Assembly (NCBI GenBank): GCA_008501655.1
Contig: QQUK01000268.1
Span: forward strand, 1-29,909
DNA length: 29,909 bases
From: Calditrichota bacterium
GTDB taxonomy: Bacteria > Zixibacteria > MSB-5A5 > GN15 > FEB-12
Reading direction: 5' to 3'
In this document: in pieces, positions 15,101-23,995 of the stretch
Position numbering within the stretch: position 1 is the first letter of the stretch
Layout of the letters: each line of letters starts with the position of its first letter
Program-made: the position numbers and the translations under genes
Notes under the pieces: model-generated
What the model was told of the DNA's origin: nothing
Databases searched by the model: none
What the model saw: the letters and a program-made list of their open reading frames with translations, nothing else

Positions 15101-17076
15101 TATTTTTCCTCCTGACTATCTGCTTTGACATGGCACATCTCACAATCATTACTAATAAATGGTTCGTGACCTTTTGACAAAAAGAGTTGTTCATCAGGTG
15201 CTGCATGTGCATCATGACATTTCACACAATCTATTTGTTCACCTCGCAATCCAAGATGTTTTGAAGTAAACGAAGCATCATCACCATCATGACAACCAAG
15301 ACATAGCTCCGGAACAGCAGATACCAGAAGTGATTTTTCCGGACTCATGTGAGAGTTGTGACATCCAGCGCAATCTTTCTCACCTGCCGGAGCATGGGCA
15401 ACTTGTGTTTCAAGCATCGTATTTATCTCTTCATGACAGGAAAGACAAAGACGTTCAGTCTTATCAACGAGAAGATTTTCGATTTTTCCTTTATGCGGTG
15501 TGTGACAAGCAATACATTCATTAGCGAGTACAGGGCTATGAACAGAACCGGTATGTACCGTTTCTGTATCATAAACTTCATGGCATCCGTTACACAAATC
15601 ACCGGATTCTTCGACAAGAAGTGGTTCATGTGCAGAAGCATGGGCTGTATGACAATTATCACATGCCTGTTCCTCAAAAGGAGCATGAACAAAATCTCCT
15701 TCCTCAGACTTATACATATCATCATGACATGATTCACAGAGAGCGTTTTTCTCTTTGCTCAAGAGTGCGGCATGCGAGGAGCCATGGGCATCATGACAGG
15801 TATTACATTGACCGATTTTTACCGGTGGATGAACTGATTTTTCGGCAATCCATTCAGAAGGTGAATCATGGCATTCACTGCACAAATCACTTCGATTCGT
15901 AATAGTCAGTTTGGCAAAATCAGAACTATGCGGTTTGTGACAATCAAGGCAGGAACCATCAGCAAACGGACTATGAACATTTTCAGCTTCCAATTTTTCC
16001 TGCATATCTGCATGGCAATCAAGACAGAGGTCGTTGCCGGTTACTGTCAAAAGCTTATCATCCGTTTTACCATGACCTGAGTGGCAGTTAGTACAATCTT
16101 CTAATGCCGGTGCATGTTTACTCATTTTTGTCATCTCCGAGGAAATGTCATGACAACCAGCACAAAGATCATTTACAGGCTGTGCCAGCAGATGTGATTC
16201 TTGAGAAGTATGCGCATTGTGACAATCAAGACAGAGCCCGCTGGAAACAGCAGCATGCATATCCTCAGTCATAGTTTCTTCCTGATCATGACAGGCAAAA
16301 CATAGTTCATTATCTTCGGCTGCCAACGCAAACGGCTCAGAGTCTGTCGGAGCGTTATGACAGCTTTCACAGGAACCATCTCCTACCGGAGCATGAACAT
16401 TTCCGCCTAAGAGACCTTTGACAGCAGATGAATGCGGAGTATGGCAGGAACCGCAGTCTGCATTGGTTATATTGTAACCATAGTGAGCATCTTTCAATTT
16501 AGAATCTGATGCATTGTGACAGGTGAAACAGAATTTGTCTTTAGATTCCGATAGCAGCATACCATGATCTGAACCATGGATAGAGTGACAGGAGATACAT
16601 CCGTCTTTCATCGGGGCATGCAGATTTTTATTTTCATAGTCAGTACGGGTGTGACATTTAAAGCAAAGCTCGTTTGAATCTGCTTTTAATAATCCTTTAT
16701 GGTCAGAAGTATGTACTTCGTGACAGTCAAGACATTTACCCTTTTCGACAAGAGGATGTTTGTTTGGCTTTTCAATACCGAGTGATTCCTGCGTATGACA
16801 GGTATAACAAAGATCACTGCCATCTGCCTGTAGACGGAGTACACCGACTAACCCATGAGGTTTATGGCATGATTCGCAATCTTTATCCCCAAACGGTTTA
16901 TGCTTTATACTTCCTTCAAATGTCTCCTCTTTGTGACAGTCAAGACAGTTACTCTTCTGAGCAAACCGTTTTCCTCGCTTGATCTGAGCATCGCTAATCG
17001 GAGGTATACAAAAGAGGATACTTAATACTATAAGTATCAAGAGCCGATGATGTGAGTTTAATCCATTATTATTCAT
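15100..17076 (-). CDS. Twenty-six-haem c-type cytochrome (doubled CXXCH repeats)
   Basis: 658 residues from the ATG at 17076 (AGG stands 8 bases before it; a GTG three codons earlier is too close to that site). A signal peptide ends near ISDA. I count 26 CXXCH motifs spread evenly to the C-terminus, about one haem per 24 residues, with no other domain. The first unit differs (KRFAQKSNCLDCHKEETFEG), and the three-haem module AHxGY...HxP occurs at about 193-263 and, in shorter form (KHLGLRGEQ ... GHEPF), at the C-terminus. Distal histidines (PHxS, VHxP) recur in each unit, suggesting mostly bis-His haems. It follows the SurA-like gene by 22 bases. Likely an extended electron conduit or capacitor in the periplasm or outside the cell. 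Confidence 0.93.
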   Translation of the reverse strand: MNNNGLNSHHRLLILIVLSILFCIPPISDAQIKRGKRFAQKSNCLDCHKEETFEGSIKHKPFGDKDCESCHKPHGLVGVLRLQADGSDLCYTCHTQESLGIEKPNKHPLVEKGKCLDCHEVHTSDHKGLLKADSNELCFKCHTRTDYENKNLHAPMKDGCISCHSIHGSDHGMLLSESKDKFCFTCHNASDSKLKDAHYGYNITNADCGSCHTPHSSAVKGLLGGNVHAPVGDGSCESCHNAPTDSEPFALAAEDNELCFACHDQEETMTEDMHAAVSSGLCLDCHNAHTSQESHLLAQPVNDLCAGCHDISSEMTKMSKHAPALEDCTNCHSGHGKTDDKLLTVTGNDLCLDCHADMQEKLEAENVHSPFADGSCLDCHKPHSSDFAKLTITNRSDLCSECHDSPSEWIAEKSVHPPVKIGQCNTCHDAHGSSHAALLSKEKNALCESCHDDMYKSEEGDFVHAPFEEQACDNCHTAHASAHEPLLVEESGDLCNGCHEVYDTETVHTGSVHSPVLANECIACHTPHKGKIENLLVDKTERLCLSCHEEINTMLETQVAHAPAGEKDCAGCHNSHMSPEKSLLVSAVPELCLGCHDGDDASFTSKHLGLRGEQIDCVKCHDAHAAPDEQLFLSKGHEPFISNDCEMCHVKADSQEEK

Positions 17077-17098
17077 ATTATACACCTACAAGCTGTAT

Positions 17099-18796
17099 TT
17101 ATAATTCATTTTTAAAATAACTTTCAATGTTATCATCAAAATATGCGATATCCGATTTTTCTTTCAGCAGGGAGAGATGATTGTTTAACAGTTCATTGAA
17201 CTTTTTCTGAAACATATATTCCCGGATTTGCAGATCCATCTCTTCGATTGTTTTATAATCACCCGGTTTCTTTTCAAGGATATGTAAAATCACAAATCCA
17301 TTACCGGTGTTATATGGTTTAGTGTAATCACCGGTATTCAGTTCGTTTAAAATTTCTATTACATCTTTCGGATAGCCTTGAATATCAGTAAACTGTTCAC
17401 CTTTTTCAATCTCTTTAGCACTATATTTCTCTAAAATATAATTGTATTGTGCTCCATCCAGTAAAGCTTCATAAGCGGCATCAGCATCGGATTCTTCCAT
17501 GAGGTGCATGCTTTTCAGCAGAAATTTATCATTATTACGGAATTTTTCCTTGTTGGCATCATAGTATTCCTGAAATTCTTCGTGATTAAATTTAATATTC
17601 GCAACAATCATCTCTTTCAGATAGTTTTCAATAAGAATCGAGTCGAGTGTGTTATAATACCAGTCAACAATACGGGTTGAATCATAATATCCGTTTTGAA
17701 GCGCTTCATGCATTGCAAGTAATTTTTCTTTTTCCAAATTTAAGGAACTGTTCAGAATCTGTTCAAACGGAGTTGTACCGGCATTCATGATAGTTTTTGA
17801 CATTTCGTTTCTTAAGTCTTTATCCGTAATATAACTCCGGTCATCAATGTACATCACCGGACGATTAGTTCCCTGACGGAATTCAAGCTGCAGTACAATT
17901 GCTCTATCAGCAATGATATCTTCAACAACTGATGTATCGACCTTTACCTGATATTTAGCATCTAAATTAATTACAAACTCATTCCACTTACGCATTCTGA
18001 GTTCTTCTGTCAATCTATCTATGATATTTTTTTTGTATGTTTCATATTTTTCAGGATCAGCACCAAGTCTCTTTTCAAGTTTGGAGAGGGTGTAATATTT
18101 TTGGCCTAAATACGGTTTCGATACTTCACCAACTTCAAGAGTCTCCCCAAGATTAAGCATCTGCTGATCCATATTCATTTTAAATGTTATCAAATGAAGA
18201 CCGTTTTTCATCTTACGATGGTCAAGTGAATAAACCTGGACAAGTGAATCAAAAGGGTGCCCCTCTTGTAGAAGAGCGTAGATTTTTTCTGCTTCTTCAA
18301 GGGTATTCACAGAAATTGTCCGGAACTGATATCGTTTCAGATTTTCTTCAAAGAAATCCTTGATTTCCTGTTCAGGAATATTCAGGTCCGGTTTAAAATT
18401 CTGAGACAAGTAAAGTCTTCGGGCAACATCTTTCCTCTTACTATCCATATATACCTGAAGATGTTCGTTCTCATCCATCCCGAGAGAATATGCCTGCTGC
18501 AGAATAAGAAGATCATTCACAAACTTATTGAACAGGTTTGTATAATCAAAATCAGTCTGTGTTGACATATCAACATTACTGTGTGTCCGAATCATCAAAT
18601 CATCCATATCATGAGAGAAGACCGTATCACCGTTAACTACTGCCAAAGGTATATTCTGCTCTGCTGCATCAAGGATCGGACTTGAGAAACAGAGGAGTAA
18701 GAAGAACATGATAATCCGCCCGGATAGTCTGTGTCTGTTATTTCTTTTGAGCAAAATATTTCTCACTTTTCTTTTTAAATTTACTTTCAAAATCAT
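17099..18796 (-). CDS. SurA/PrsA-like peptidyl-prolyl isomerase or chaperone
   Basis: Up to 565 residues. A hydrophobic signal segment (MFFLLLCFSSPILDA, about 30-44) is followed by VNGDTVFSHDMDDLM, the usual N-terminal chaperone motif of SurA-like proteins. Two parvulin-like stretches follow: about 150-240 (eroded: EEAEKIYALLQEGHPFDSLV ... GEVSKPY) and about 425-515 (ADAAYEALLDGAQYNYIL ... TGDYTKPY and GFVILHILEKK). The ATG at 18796 overlaps the upstream gene by 59 bases; TTG at 18754 or ATG at 18709 are alternatives, and the TTG gives the most normal signal peptide. Within the locus it probably folds the barrel or the exported cytochromes. Prolyl isomerases also accompany cytochrome nanowire genes in Geobacter. 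Confidence 0.82.
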   Translation of the reverse strand: MILKVNLKRKVRNILLKRNNRHRLSGRIIMFFLLLCFSSPILDAAEQNIPLAVVNGDTVFSHDMDDLMIRTHSNVDMSTQTDFDYTNLFNKFVNDLLILQQAYSLGMDENEHLQVYMDSKRKDVARRLYLSQNFKPDLNIPEQEIKDFFEENLKRYQFRTISVNTLEEAEKIYALLQEGHPFDSLVQVYSLDHRKMKNGLHLITFKMNMDQQMLNLGETLEVGEVSKPYLGQKYYTLSKLEKRLGADPEKYETYKKNIIDRLTEELRMRKWNEFVINLDAKYQVKVDTSVVEDIIADRAIVLQLEFRQGTNRPVMYIDDRSYITDKDLRNEMSKTIMNAGTTPFEQILNSSLNLEKEKLLAMHEALQNGYYDSTRIVDWYYNTLDSILIENYLKEMIVANIKFNHEEFQEYYDANKEKFRNNDKFLLKSMHLMEESDADAAYEALLDGAQYNYILEKYSAKEIEKGEQFTDIQGYPKDVIEILNELNTGDYTKPYNTGNGFVILHILEKKPGDYKTIEEMDLQIREYMFQKKFNELLNNHLSLLKEKSDIAYFDDNIESYFKNEL

Positions 18797-19793
18797 CTAT
18801 ATACTCTTTCATTATAGTTCCAACTGAATATTTTTTACCTACACCAAATAGTGCTTCTGAATCAGCACCGTTAACAGAATTATTGTACATGAATATAATC
18901 TTTGCATTTTTAGCATCAAGTACTCTTGTGCCGATTTCTGCTTTTGGAAAATTATTCCCTCTTGAAGGTTGATAAAATTCTATAGAACCGGTTACTATCA
19001 AATCAATATCATGTTTAGCATTGAGCATATCCAGAGTCGGATAATCAATTCCCCCGTATAGAATTTTTCTGTTCCGGAGCATATATTCCGTAACAATTCC
19101 CGGTTCGAGGACTTTGTACCCGTCATTTGCCAATGATGTCAGGAAGATATTTGTAAGTATAAACCCGGCATTTCTGAAATCAGTCGTATTATCGAACGGA
19201 ATAATCACTGCTGATGGTTTCTGCTCAGATTCATGTGCTTCTAAATCTGAAAAAAGTTCATTGAGGGATTCAAACAACAATTTATCCGATAACTCATCCA
19301 ATACAGAAATTACACCAAGTCCAAACAGACCTTCAAAATCCCTCCCAGAAGCAGATTTTGATACAGCTGATTCTATCATATATGTTTCGGTATTAATAAT
19401 GCGGAGTGAAACAGACAGCTCCGGGTTGGCTCTATCTTCATAAATATTAACAGAACCAAGCATCAGGTATTTCACATTGAGTTCTGTTCGGAGCTGGTCG
19501 ATATCTTCTGCTTTAAGCGAACCGGAGGAACGAATACGGTATTTCCGGAGAATCGGTCTGATATCCGATGATCTTTTATATTGAATGCCAAATGAATCTA
19601 AAATTGTACCAATCTTCTCCGAAGTTTCCCGAATAGCATTGCTCCGCCCGGATAAGTTGTATAACGGCATAAGAGCAAGTTCCTCTGATTGACTGAAATC
19701 TGAAAAGAGGTTAGGCTCTGATGCTGATGTATTATCCATTAGAAAATGTATCAGCAAAAACAAAAAGAGAAATGTGTGTAACAATTTTTTCAT
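18738..19793 (-). CDS. Exported protein with two CsgG/LpoB-fold domains
   Basis: 351 residues with a signal peptide (about 1-24, MKKLLHTFLFLFLLIHF). Two similar halves can be seen: ELALMPLYNLSGRS ... LRTELNVKYLMLGSVNIYED (about 38-180) and SAVIIPFDNTTDFRNAGFILTNIF ... HDIDLIVTGSIEFYQ (about 193-345). The pattern 'hydrophobic strand-P-F/L-x-N', then helix, then 'hydrophobic strand-x-G-S' is that of the CsgG/FlgO/LpoB fold. CsgG forms the curli export pore, but other members only scaffold envelope machines. No lipobox is seen, so it should be periplasmic. It starts 1 base after the preceding lipoprotein of the same fold and overlaps the SurA-like gene. Role: probably assembly or stabilisation of the outer-membrane part of the electron conduit (inference). 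Confidence 0.65.
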   Translation of the reverse strand: MKKLLHTFLFLFLLIHFLMDNTSASEPNLFSDFSQSEELALMPLYNLSGRSNAIRETSEKIGTILDSFGIQYKRSSDIRPILRKYRIRSSGSLKAEDIDQLRTELNVKYLMLGSVNIYEDRANPELSVSLRIINTETYMIESAVSKSASGRDFEGLFGLGVISVLDELSDKLLFESLNELFSDLEAHESEQKPSAVIIPFDNTTDFRNAGFILTNIFLTSLANDGYKVLEPGIVTEYMLRNRKILYGGIDYPTLDMLNAKHDIDLIVTGSIEFYQPSRGNNFPKAEIGTRVLDAKNAKIIFMYNNSVNGADSEALFGVGKKYSVGTIMKEYIDDFESKFKKKSEKYFAQKK

Positions 19794-19794
19794 T

Positions 19795-20370
19795 TTATTT
19801 AATCAATGTCCTTAGCGTATTTTTTACACAGTTCCTGGTTACTTCACTCATAGATTTATCCGATGCACCGAATACTGATCTGATAAACCCTTTGCCGGTC
19901 TCAGTATTTGTAGCCGACCAGATTGTCGCTCCGGTTTCGGTTTCAACCATTCTGACTACCAGAGTTACAATTGCATTAGATGATGTTCCGCTTCTCTGGA
20001 TGGTCGATTCGTTGACCGAACCCATGAAAAGAGCCTGAACCCCGAGTTCTTTTCCGACTGATATAATCTGTTCTTTGGTAAGTTCAGCAGTTCTAACTGT
20101 ACCGGTTTTTTCGATAACCCGTTTTGTTTCTCCCGGTTCAACAACTTCGAATGCTTCAGCTGCAAACAGTTCTGAGATGAAAAGTCTGGTTGTCCGGTAA
20201 GCGGCACCCTGTTCATTCGACAGATTTTCAAAGGGTACAACAGCTACCCTCTCAATAAAGCTGAAGTTAAAATCCGGATGCAGAAAAATCGTTGGTTTTA
20301 CTCCGCCGCCGCAGCCAAGGAGCATCGACAGAACTACTACAAGTAACAATGTTTTCAAAATTATTTTCAT
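19795..20370 (-). CDS. CsgG/LpoB-like outer-membrane lipoprotein
   Basis: 191 residues. ATG 20370 is preferred because GAGGA precedes it by 5 bases; a TTG four codons upstream lies on that ribosome site. The lipobox MLLGC lipidates a Cys at about residue 20. The mature part has FIERVAVVPFENLSNEQGAAYRTT, then a helix, VVEPGETKRVI, LGVQALFMGSVNEST and VRMVETETGATIW, the CsgG-fold (TolB-like N-terminal) signature of the GNA1162/LpoB kind. It lies 15 bases after the beta-barrel gene and directly before a double-domain relative, suggesting both form one oligomeric assembly. Confidence 0.75.
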   Translation of the reverse strand: MKIILKTLLLVVVLSMLLGCGGGVKPTIFLHPDFNFSFIERVAVVPFENLSNEQGAAYRTTRLFISELFAAEAFEVVEPGETKRVIEKTGTVRTAELTKEQIISVGKELGVQALFMGSVNESTIQRSGTSSNAIVTLVVRMVETETGATIWSATNTETGKGFIRSVFGASDKSMSEVTRNCVKNTLRTLIK

Positions 20371-20385
20371 ATATATCCTCAATTC

Positions 20386-22461
20386 TTACAAAGATGATCG
20401 AATTCCTACCCTAACCGAGGTTGTTTTCTCTCCGCCAGCTTCCGTTAAGTCATTGATAAAGTAGCTTGCGAAAATATTTGTACTGCCTCGTAATTTATAA
20501 TTCGCCTGAGCATTATATTTAGTCGTTTTAAACATTTCATCATCATCCTGCGACTGAACTTGACCACTCAGAGAAAGTTTTGTTGAAGGATTCCAACCAA
20601 GCTGGAATTCCTCGCTTATATATTTTGTTCTGTTTTTATTTAACTGAATTGAACCGCGCATAAATATTGTCCGGGTCATCCGGTACCGTATGCTTGCTCT
20701 ATATTGCGTCTGAGTCGTGGTTGTATCAAGAGATCTTGTATCAGTACTCCGGTGTGACCATCCCAGAATCATACTCAGAGTACGGGTTATTTTTCCATCA
20801 AGAGTAAGTCTTCTGTTCCAGGTATCAAACTGGTCATCCCCAAGAAACTGATTGTATTTAGAATAACTTACTTCACCGGAGAAGTTTAGATTGGTCAGCG
20901 GGGTTCCTTTTGTATTCAATAGAAAACTGAGATTGTTGCTGTTTTCATCGTAGTCGATAAAATCTTTCTGATAGTTGGTAGCAAACGAAAACTCTAACCG
21001 CTGAATTGGAGTTAATAAAAGCAGATATGATGCTGTATAGCTTGAAATATCTAAAGCGGCACCATTAAACAGCTGATACGACTGCGTCCAGAGGAAATTA
21101 TGATTAACAACTTCTGATTGTGTATACTGTGATGACAAGGCATAATAGATATTATCTCTATCGGCATCATTGGCACGTCCGGACTGATGCTGGAATGATA
21201 CGTTCAGAGAAGATTGAAATTTATCAGTAAGCCGGTATCGGGAACCGACATTAAGCTGATGAGAAGATGAATTGTATTTGGTATCTACATCTACCTGTTC
21301 TTCTGCCAAAGCCCGAATCTCAGTCACCAATACCGGATCAAAATTACTGATACCGGAAGTGACCACTTTGATATACCTTGTTTTTACACTCGGGAAAACA
21401 ATTTCATACCGGTTATACCCTTCATTGAACTCAACATCAGGACCGGTATAATAGGAGCTCCAGTTATAATTATCACTGGAGATGTAAACATGAAAATCTT
21501 TTGTGTTATCTGAAAAGCGGTCGACATACAGATATATAGCTGAAATATCTTCCGGATAGCCAAAATCAATTCCAAGATTCTGGTTAATCACCGTGCCGCC
21601 TACGTTAATCAGCGGTTGAGCCGGATTCTCACTGTTTCCATCATTGAGGGACGGATTTCTCTGCAGTGTATCAAGTAATACAGAGGCAGTTTCTTTGTAT
21701 AGAGCCTCTGAGAACGGAATAAAAATAAAATCAGAACCAGCAACCGGTCGGGTGTCAGTTTGTGCTGAATGTACAAATGAATAATTTGTTGAAAGCATCA
21801 GTTTGGAATCTTTAAAATGACTTGTGTTCCTAAACTGGAATGAATGCTGGTACTGAACAGTCCGGACATTGTTCGTCTGATTGTTATTTTTTCTTCTGGT
21901 AAAACTGTAGTTAAACAAAGAGCGTTTATATGATTCATGTAGTTCTGCCTGAAATTTATTTTCTTTTGTGTTTCTTGCTGCGGCAAGCTCTTCATTATAA
22001 ATATGGTCCCAATAATAGCGCAGAGTCAGTTTTGGATACTTTTCCGAAAGAGATTTAAAGTAAATCGAAAAATCTTCCCTATTTGTTTCAAGAATCGCTG
22101 AATTGGATTTATCCTGTTTATAGCTTGCTGTTGAACCTAAGTTAAAATGTTTGTTTGACCAGGTCAGACCAACAGTCGGGCGTTGTTCTTCCTTCCATGC
22201 AGTATTATCTGAATTCTGTAACACATCATATTTTGAATAGAAATAGTTAGAGCGAAGTCTGAGGTTTCTAAAATATGTTTTGCTCCAGTTAACCGAATAT
22301 TGTTGTTTATATGTTTCCTGATCCCGGGAATCAAATTTTATACTGCCATAGGAAACATCAAGAAAGCCGGTCAAATCAAATGGAAGAACCCCTGAATTCG
22401 CAGTCGGAACAACCAGCAATATTGCCAAAATAAGTACTGTATGTATCAGGAGTTGTTTCAT
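20386..22461 (-). CDS. Outer-membrane beta-barrel with discoidin-like insertion
   Basis: 691 residues from the ATG at 22461, one base after the propeller stop (TAAGATG); a longer frame adds 14 residues without a signal. The signal peptide MKQLLIHTVLILAILLVVPTANSG is followed by alternating-polarity strands from end to end (e.g. LRLRSNYFYSKYDV, LSFLLNTKG, IFMRGSIQL), typical of a large porin. Residues about 286-387 differ: GIDFGYPEDISAIYLYV, DFHVYISSDNYNWSSYY and RYIKVVTSG match the F5/8 type C (discoidin) pattern, a surface carbohydrate- or ligand-binding fold. No CXXCH is present. By position it is the best candidate for the porin sheath (MtrB/OmbB role) or export pore of the cytochromes, though no similarity to MtrB is visible. 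Confidence 0.8.
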   Translation of the reverse strand: MKQLLIHTVLILAILLVVPTANSGVLPFDLTGFLDVSYGSIKFDSRDQETYKQQYSVNWSKTYFRNLRLRSNYFYSKYDVLQNSDNTAWKEEQRPTVGLTWSNKHFNLGSTASYKQDKSNSAILETNREDFSIYFKSLSEKYPKLTLRYYWDHIYNEELAAARNTKENKFQAELHESYKRSLFNYSFTRRKNNNQTNNVRTVQYQHSFQFRNTSHFKDSKLMLSTNYSFVHSAQTDTRPVAGSDFIFIPFSEALYKETASVLLDTLQRNPSLNDGNSENPAQPLINVGGTVINQNLGIDFGYPEDISAIYLYVDRFSDNTKDFHVYISSDNYNWSSYYTGPDVEFNEGYNRYEIVFPSVKTRYIKVVTSGISNFDPVLVTEIRALAEEQVDVDTKYNSSSHQLNVGSRYRLTDKFQSSLNVSFQHQSGRANDADRDNIYYALSSQYTQSEVVNHNFLWTQSYQLFNGAALDISSYTASYLLLLTPIQRLEFSFATNYQKDFIDYDENSNNLSFLLNTKGTPLTNLNFSGEVSYSKYNQFLGDDQFDTWNRRLTLDGKITRTLSMILGWSHRSTDTRSLDTTTTQTQYRASIRYRMTRTIFMRGSIQLNKNRTKYISEEFQLGWNPSTKLSLSGQVQSQDDDEMFKTTKYNAQANYKLRGSTNIFASYFINDLTEAGGEKTTSVRVGIRSSL

Positions 22462-22462
22462 C

Positions 22463-23884
22463 TTACCAAATATCCAAAGCTGTGTATGGTCGTTTGCCGA
22501 CATCGATTGTCTTTACTAATGTTTTACTATGGATAGAGAATATCGAAAGCACATCATTATCGGGATAGATCAAAAAGAGATTCCGATTGTCTGAATCCTG
22601 TGCGATTAAACCGGGTTCATCATCCAAATAGATCGTTGAAATCTCAATTGATTTTTCAGGGTCCACTATCGCAACAATCTTACAATCTTTCTCTGAGACA
22701 AACAGATTATCACCAAAAGTGTTAAAACTGATACCGGAAGCTGGAGAACAAAGATTAACCGGATTTGCAAACTCACCGGTTTTGCTGTTGTATCTGAACA
22801 AAAGTCCCCGGTATTTAGCTGCCACAATCAGCTCCTCGGTAATATTATTAAATGCAAGTTCCGTTACATGCCCATCAAAACTGATTTCTGAAACAATAGT
22901 ATTATTCACCGGGTCAAATATCCGGACTTTATTTGACAACGGCTCTGAAATATAGAGATACCCTTTAGTTTCATCCAAGGCAATCGCGTAGAGATCTTCG
23001 AAATCATAAACACGGCTTTCTTCCTGGTAAGAGAGCAGATTCACGATAGATAGAGATTTGGAACCATAGTTTAAAATATACAAATACTGTTCATCATCTG
23101 AGAGTATGAGACGAGATGGTTCATCGCCATTATTAAGACTAATATCTTTAATTTTCTGGAGATTAAGGATGTTATAAATTGAAATATTATCTGATTTGGA
23201 GTTTGCAACAAACAGAAGTTGATTTTGCTCAGCATAAACCATCCCCCTGGGACCTTTGTTTGTTTTGAGTACATCGAGAATTTTATAAGTCAACTGATCA
23301 ATAATGGTGACATTATCAGAATTTTCATTTGATACCAGAAGTATATCTTTAAAATTCTGTACAACTGAAGATGAGACGGAGATATGTGGCTGATATTCTT
23401 TTTCCTTTTCATCAAAAGGATGAACATCCCAGACCATATTCACAAAACAGCATCGCTCTGCAGTTGCCTCTTTGAGAAGAGGAATCCGATAACCTGAAAC
23501 GGAGATGTCTGCCTGCATTTTGACCTTACCGATATACCCCTCAATACCGGAGCAAAAGAAAAGTGCTGATGTATACATCCCCGGTTCAATATACCGGTCG
23601 ATTAATTTTATCTGCTGAGAAGCTGTTTTTTGTGATGAGATAATTTTGGAAACAGGAATTGTGAAAAATGATGAATCGGTTTTTATGAGCCTGATTGAAT
23701 CGATATGCAGAATTACTTCGTCTGAAAATTCTTCAGTTACTTCAAGATAGAGAACAAACTGCGCCGAGTGTTTTTTTATTTGTGGTTTTGTAAACGCTGT
23801 ATAACCAGTACAAATCGTAAACAGTACGAAAGCCCAAACGAACAATCTTATACCCGGATTACTTTTTGAAAACCTTACCTTCAT
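22463..23884 (-). CDS. Exported YVTN-type beta-propeller protein
   Basis: 473 residues from the ATG at 23884 (AAGG stands 9 bases upstream; a longer frame would begin inside a hairpin). A signal or anchor helix lies near residues 14-32 (LFVWAFVLFTICTGYTAF). Residues about 40-150 resemble a beta-sandwich (FVLYLEVTEEFSDEVILHID) of the DUF4382 type. From about 180 to the end come propeller blades: DILLVSNENSDNVTIID, LLFVANSKSDNISIYN, YLYILNYGSKSLSIVN, YLYISEPLSNKVRIFD. Such propellers mediate protein contacts at the cell surface. Coupled to the barrel gene, it probably works with it. Confidence 0.82.
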   Translation of the reverse strand: MKVRFSKSNPGIRLFVWAFVLFTICTGYTAFTKPQIKKHSAQFVLYLEVTEEFSDEVILHIDSIRLIKTDSSFFTIPVSKIISSQKTASQQIKLIDRYIEPGMYTSALFFCSGIEGYIGKVKMQADISVSGYRIPLLKEATAERCCFVNMVWDVHPFDEKEKEYQPHISVSSSVVQNFKDILLVSNENSDNVTIIDQLTYKILDVLKTNKGPRGMVYAEQNQLLFVANSKSDNISIYNILNLQKIKDISLNNGDEPSRLILSDDEQYLYILNYGSKSLSIVNLLSYQEESRVYDFEDLYAIALDETKGYLYISEPLSNKVRIFDPVNNTIVSEISFDGHVTELAFNNITEELIVAAKYRGLLFRYNSKTGEFANPVNLCSPASGISFNTFGDNLFVSEKDCKIVAIVDPEKSIEISTIYLDDEPGLIAQDSDNRNLFLIYPDNDVLSIFSIHSKTLVKTIDVGKRPYTALDIW

Positions 23885-23904
23885 TATTACCAACCTTATG
23901 AGAC

Positions 23905-23940
23905 AATAATCGCCCGGTCGCAATTGCCCGGGCGATTATT
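23905..23940 (-). terminator. Intercistronic 13-bp hairpin after the OmcS-like gene
   Basis: AATAATCGCCCGG (23905-23917) pairs perfectly with CCGGGCGATTATT (23928-23940) around a 10-base loop. The T-tract on the minus strand is poor (ATTATTGTC), and only 20 bases separate it from the next ATG, with no room for a promoter. It therefore probably acts as a partial terminator or mRNA-stabilising element, lowering the downstream genes relative to the cytochrome. A weak promoter-like pair (TTGACT 23970-23965, TACTTT 23947-23942) lies just upstream. Confidence 0.7.
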
Positions 23941-23995
23941 TAAAGTACTAGGTATAAATCAGATAGTCAAACAAACTACCTGGTTTTATTTGTTT

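Larger units (their letters stand above)
13895..17076 (-). repeat. Coding tandem repeats of about 135 bases across two cytochrome genes
   Basis: Both genes consist almost wholly of degenerate units of about 45 codons, each with two CXXCH motifs, roughly eight units in the first and thirteen in the second. Units have diverged at the DNA level but keep fixed words (CHxxH, LLxxxxxxLCxxCH). The array explains the many spurious long frames on the opposite strand. Confidence 0.8.

Noticed and set aside
14297..15902. Several plus-strand frames of 60-130 residues across the cytochrome genes
   Set aside because: They are antisense shadows of the CXXCH repeats, with Ile/Met/Cys/His-rich, low-complexity translations and no ribosome sites.
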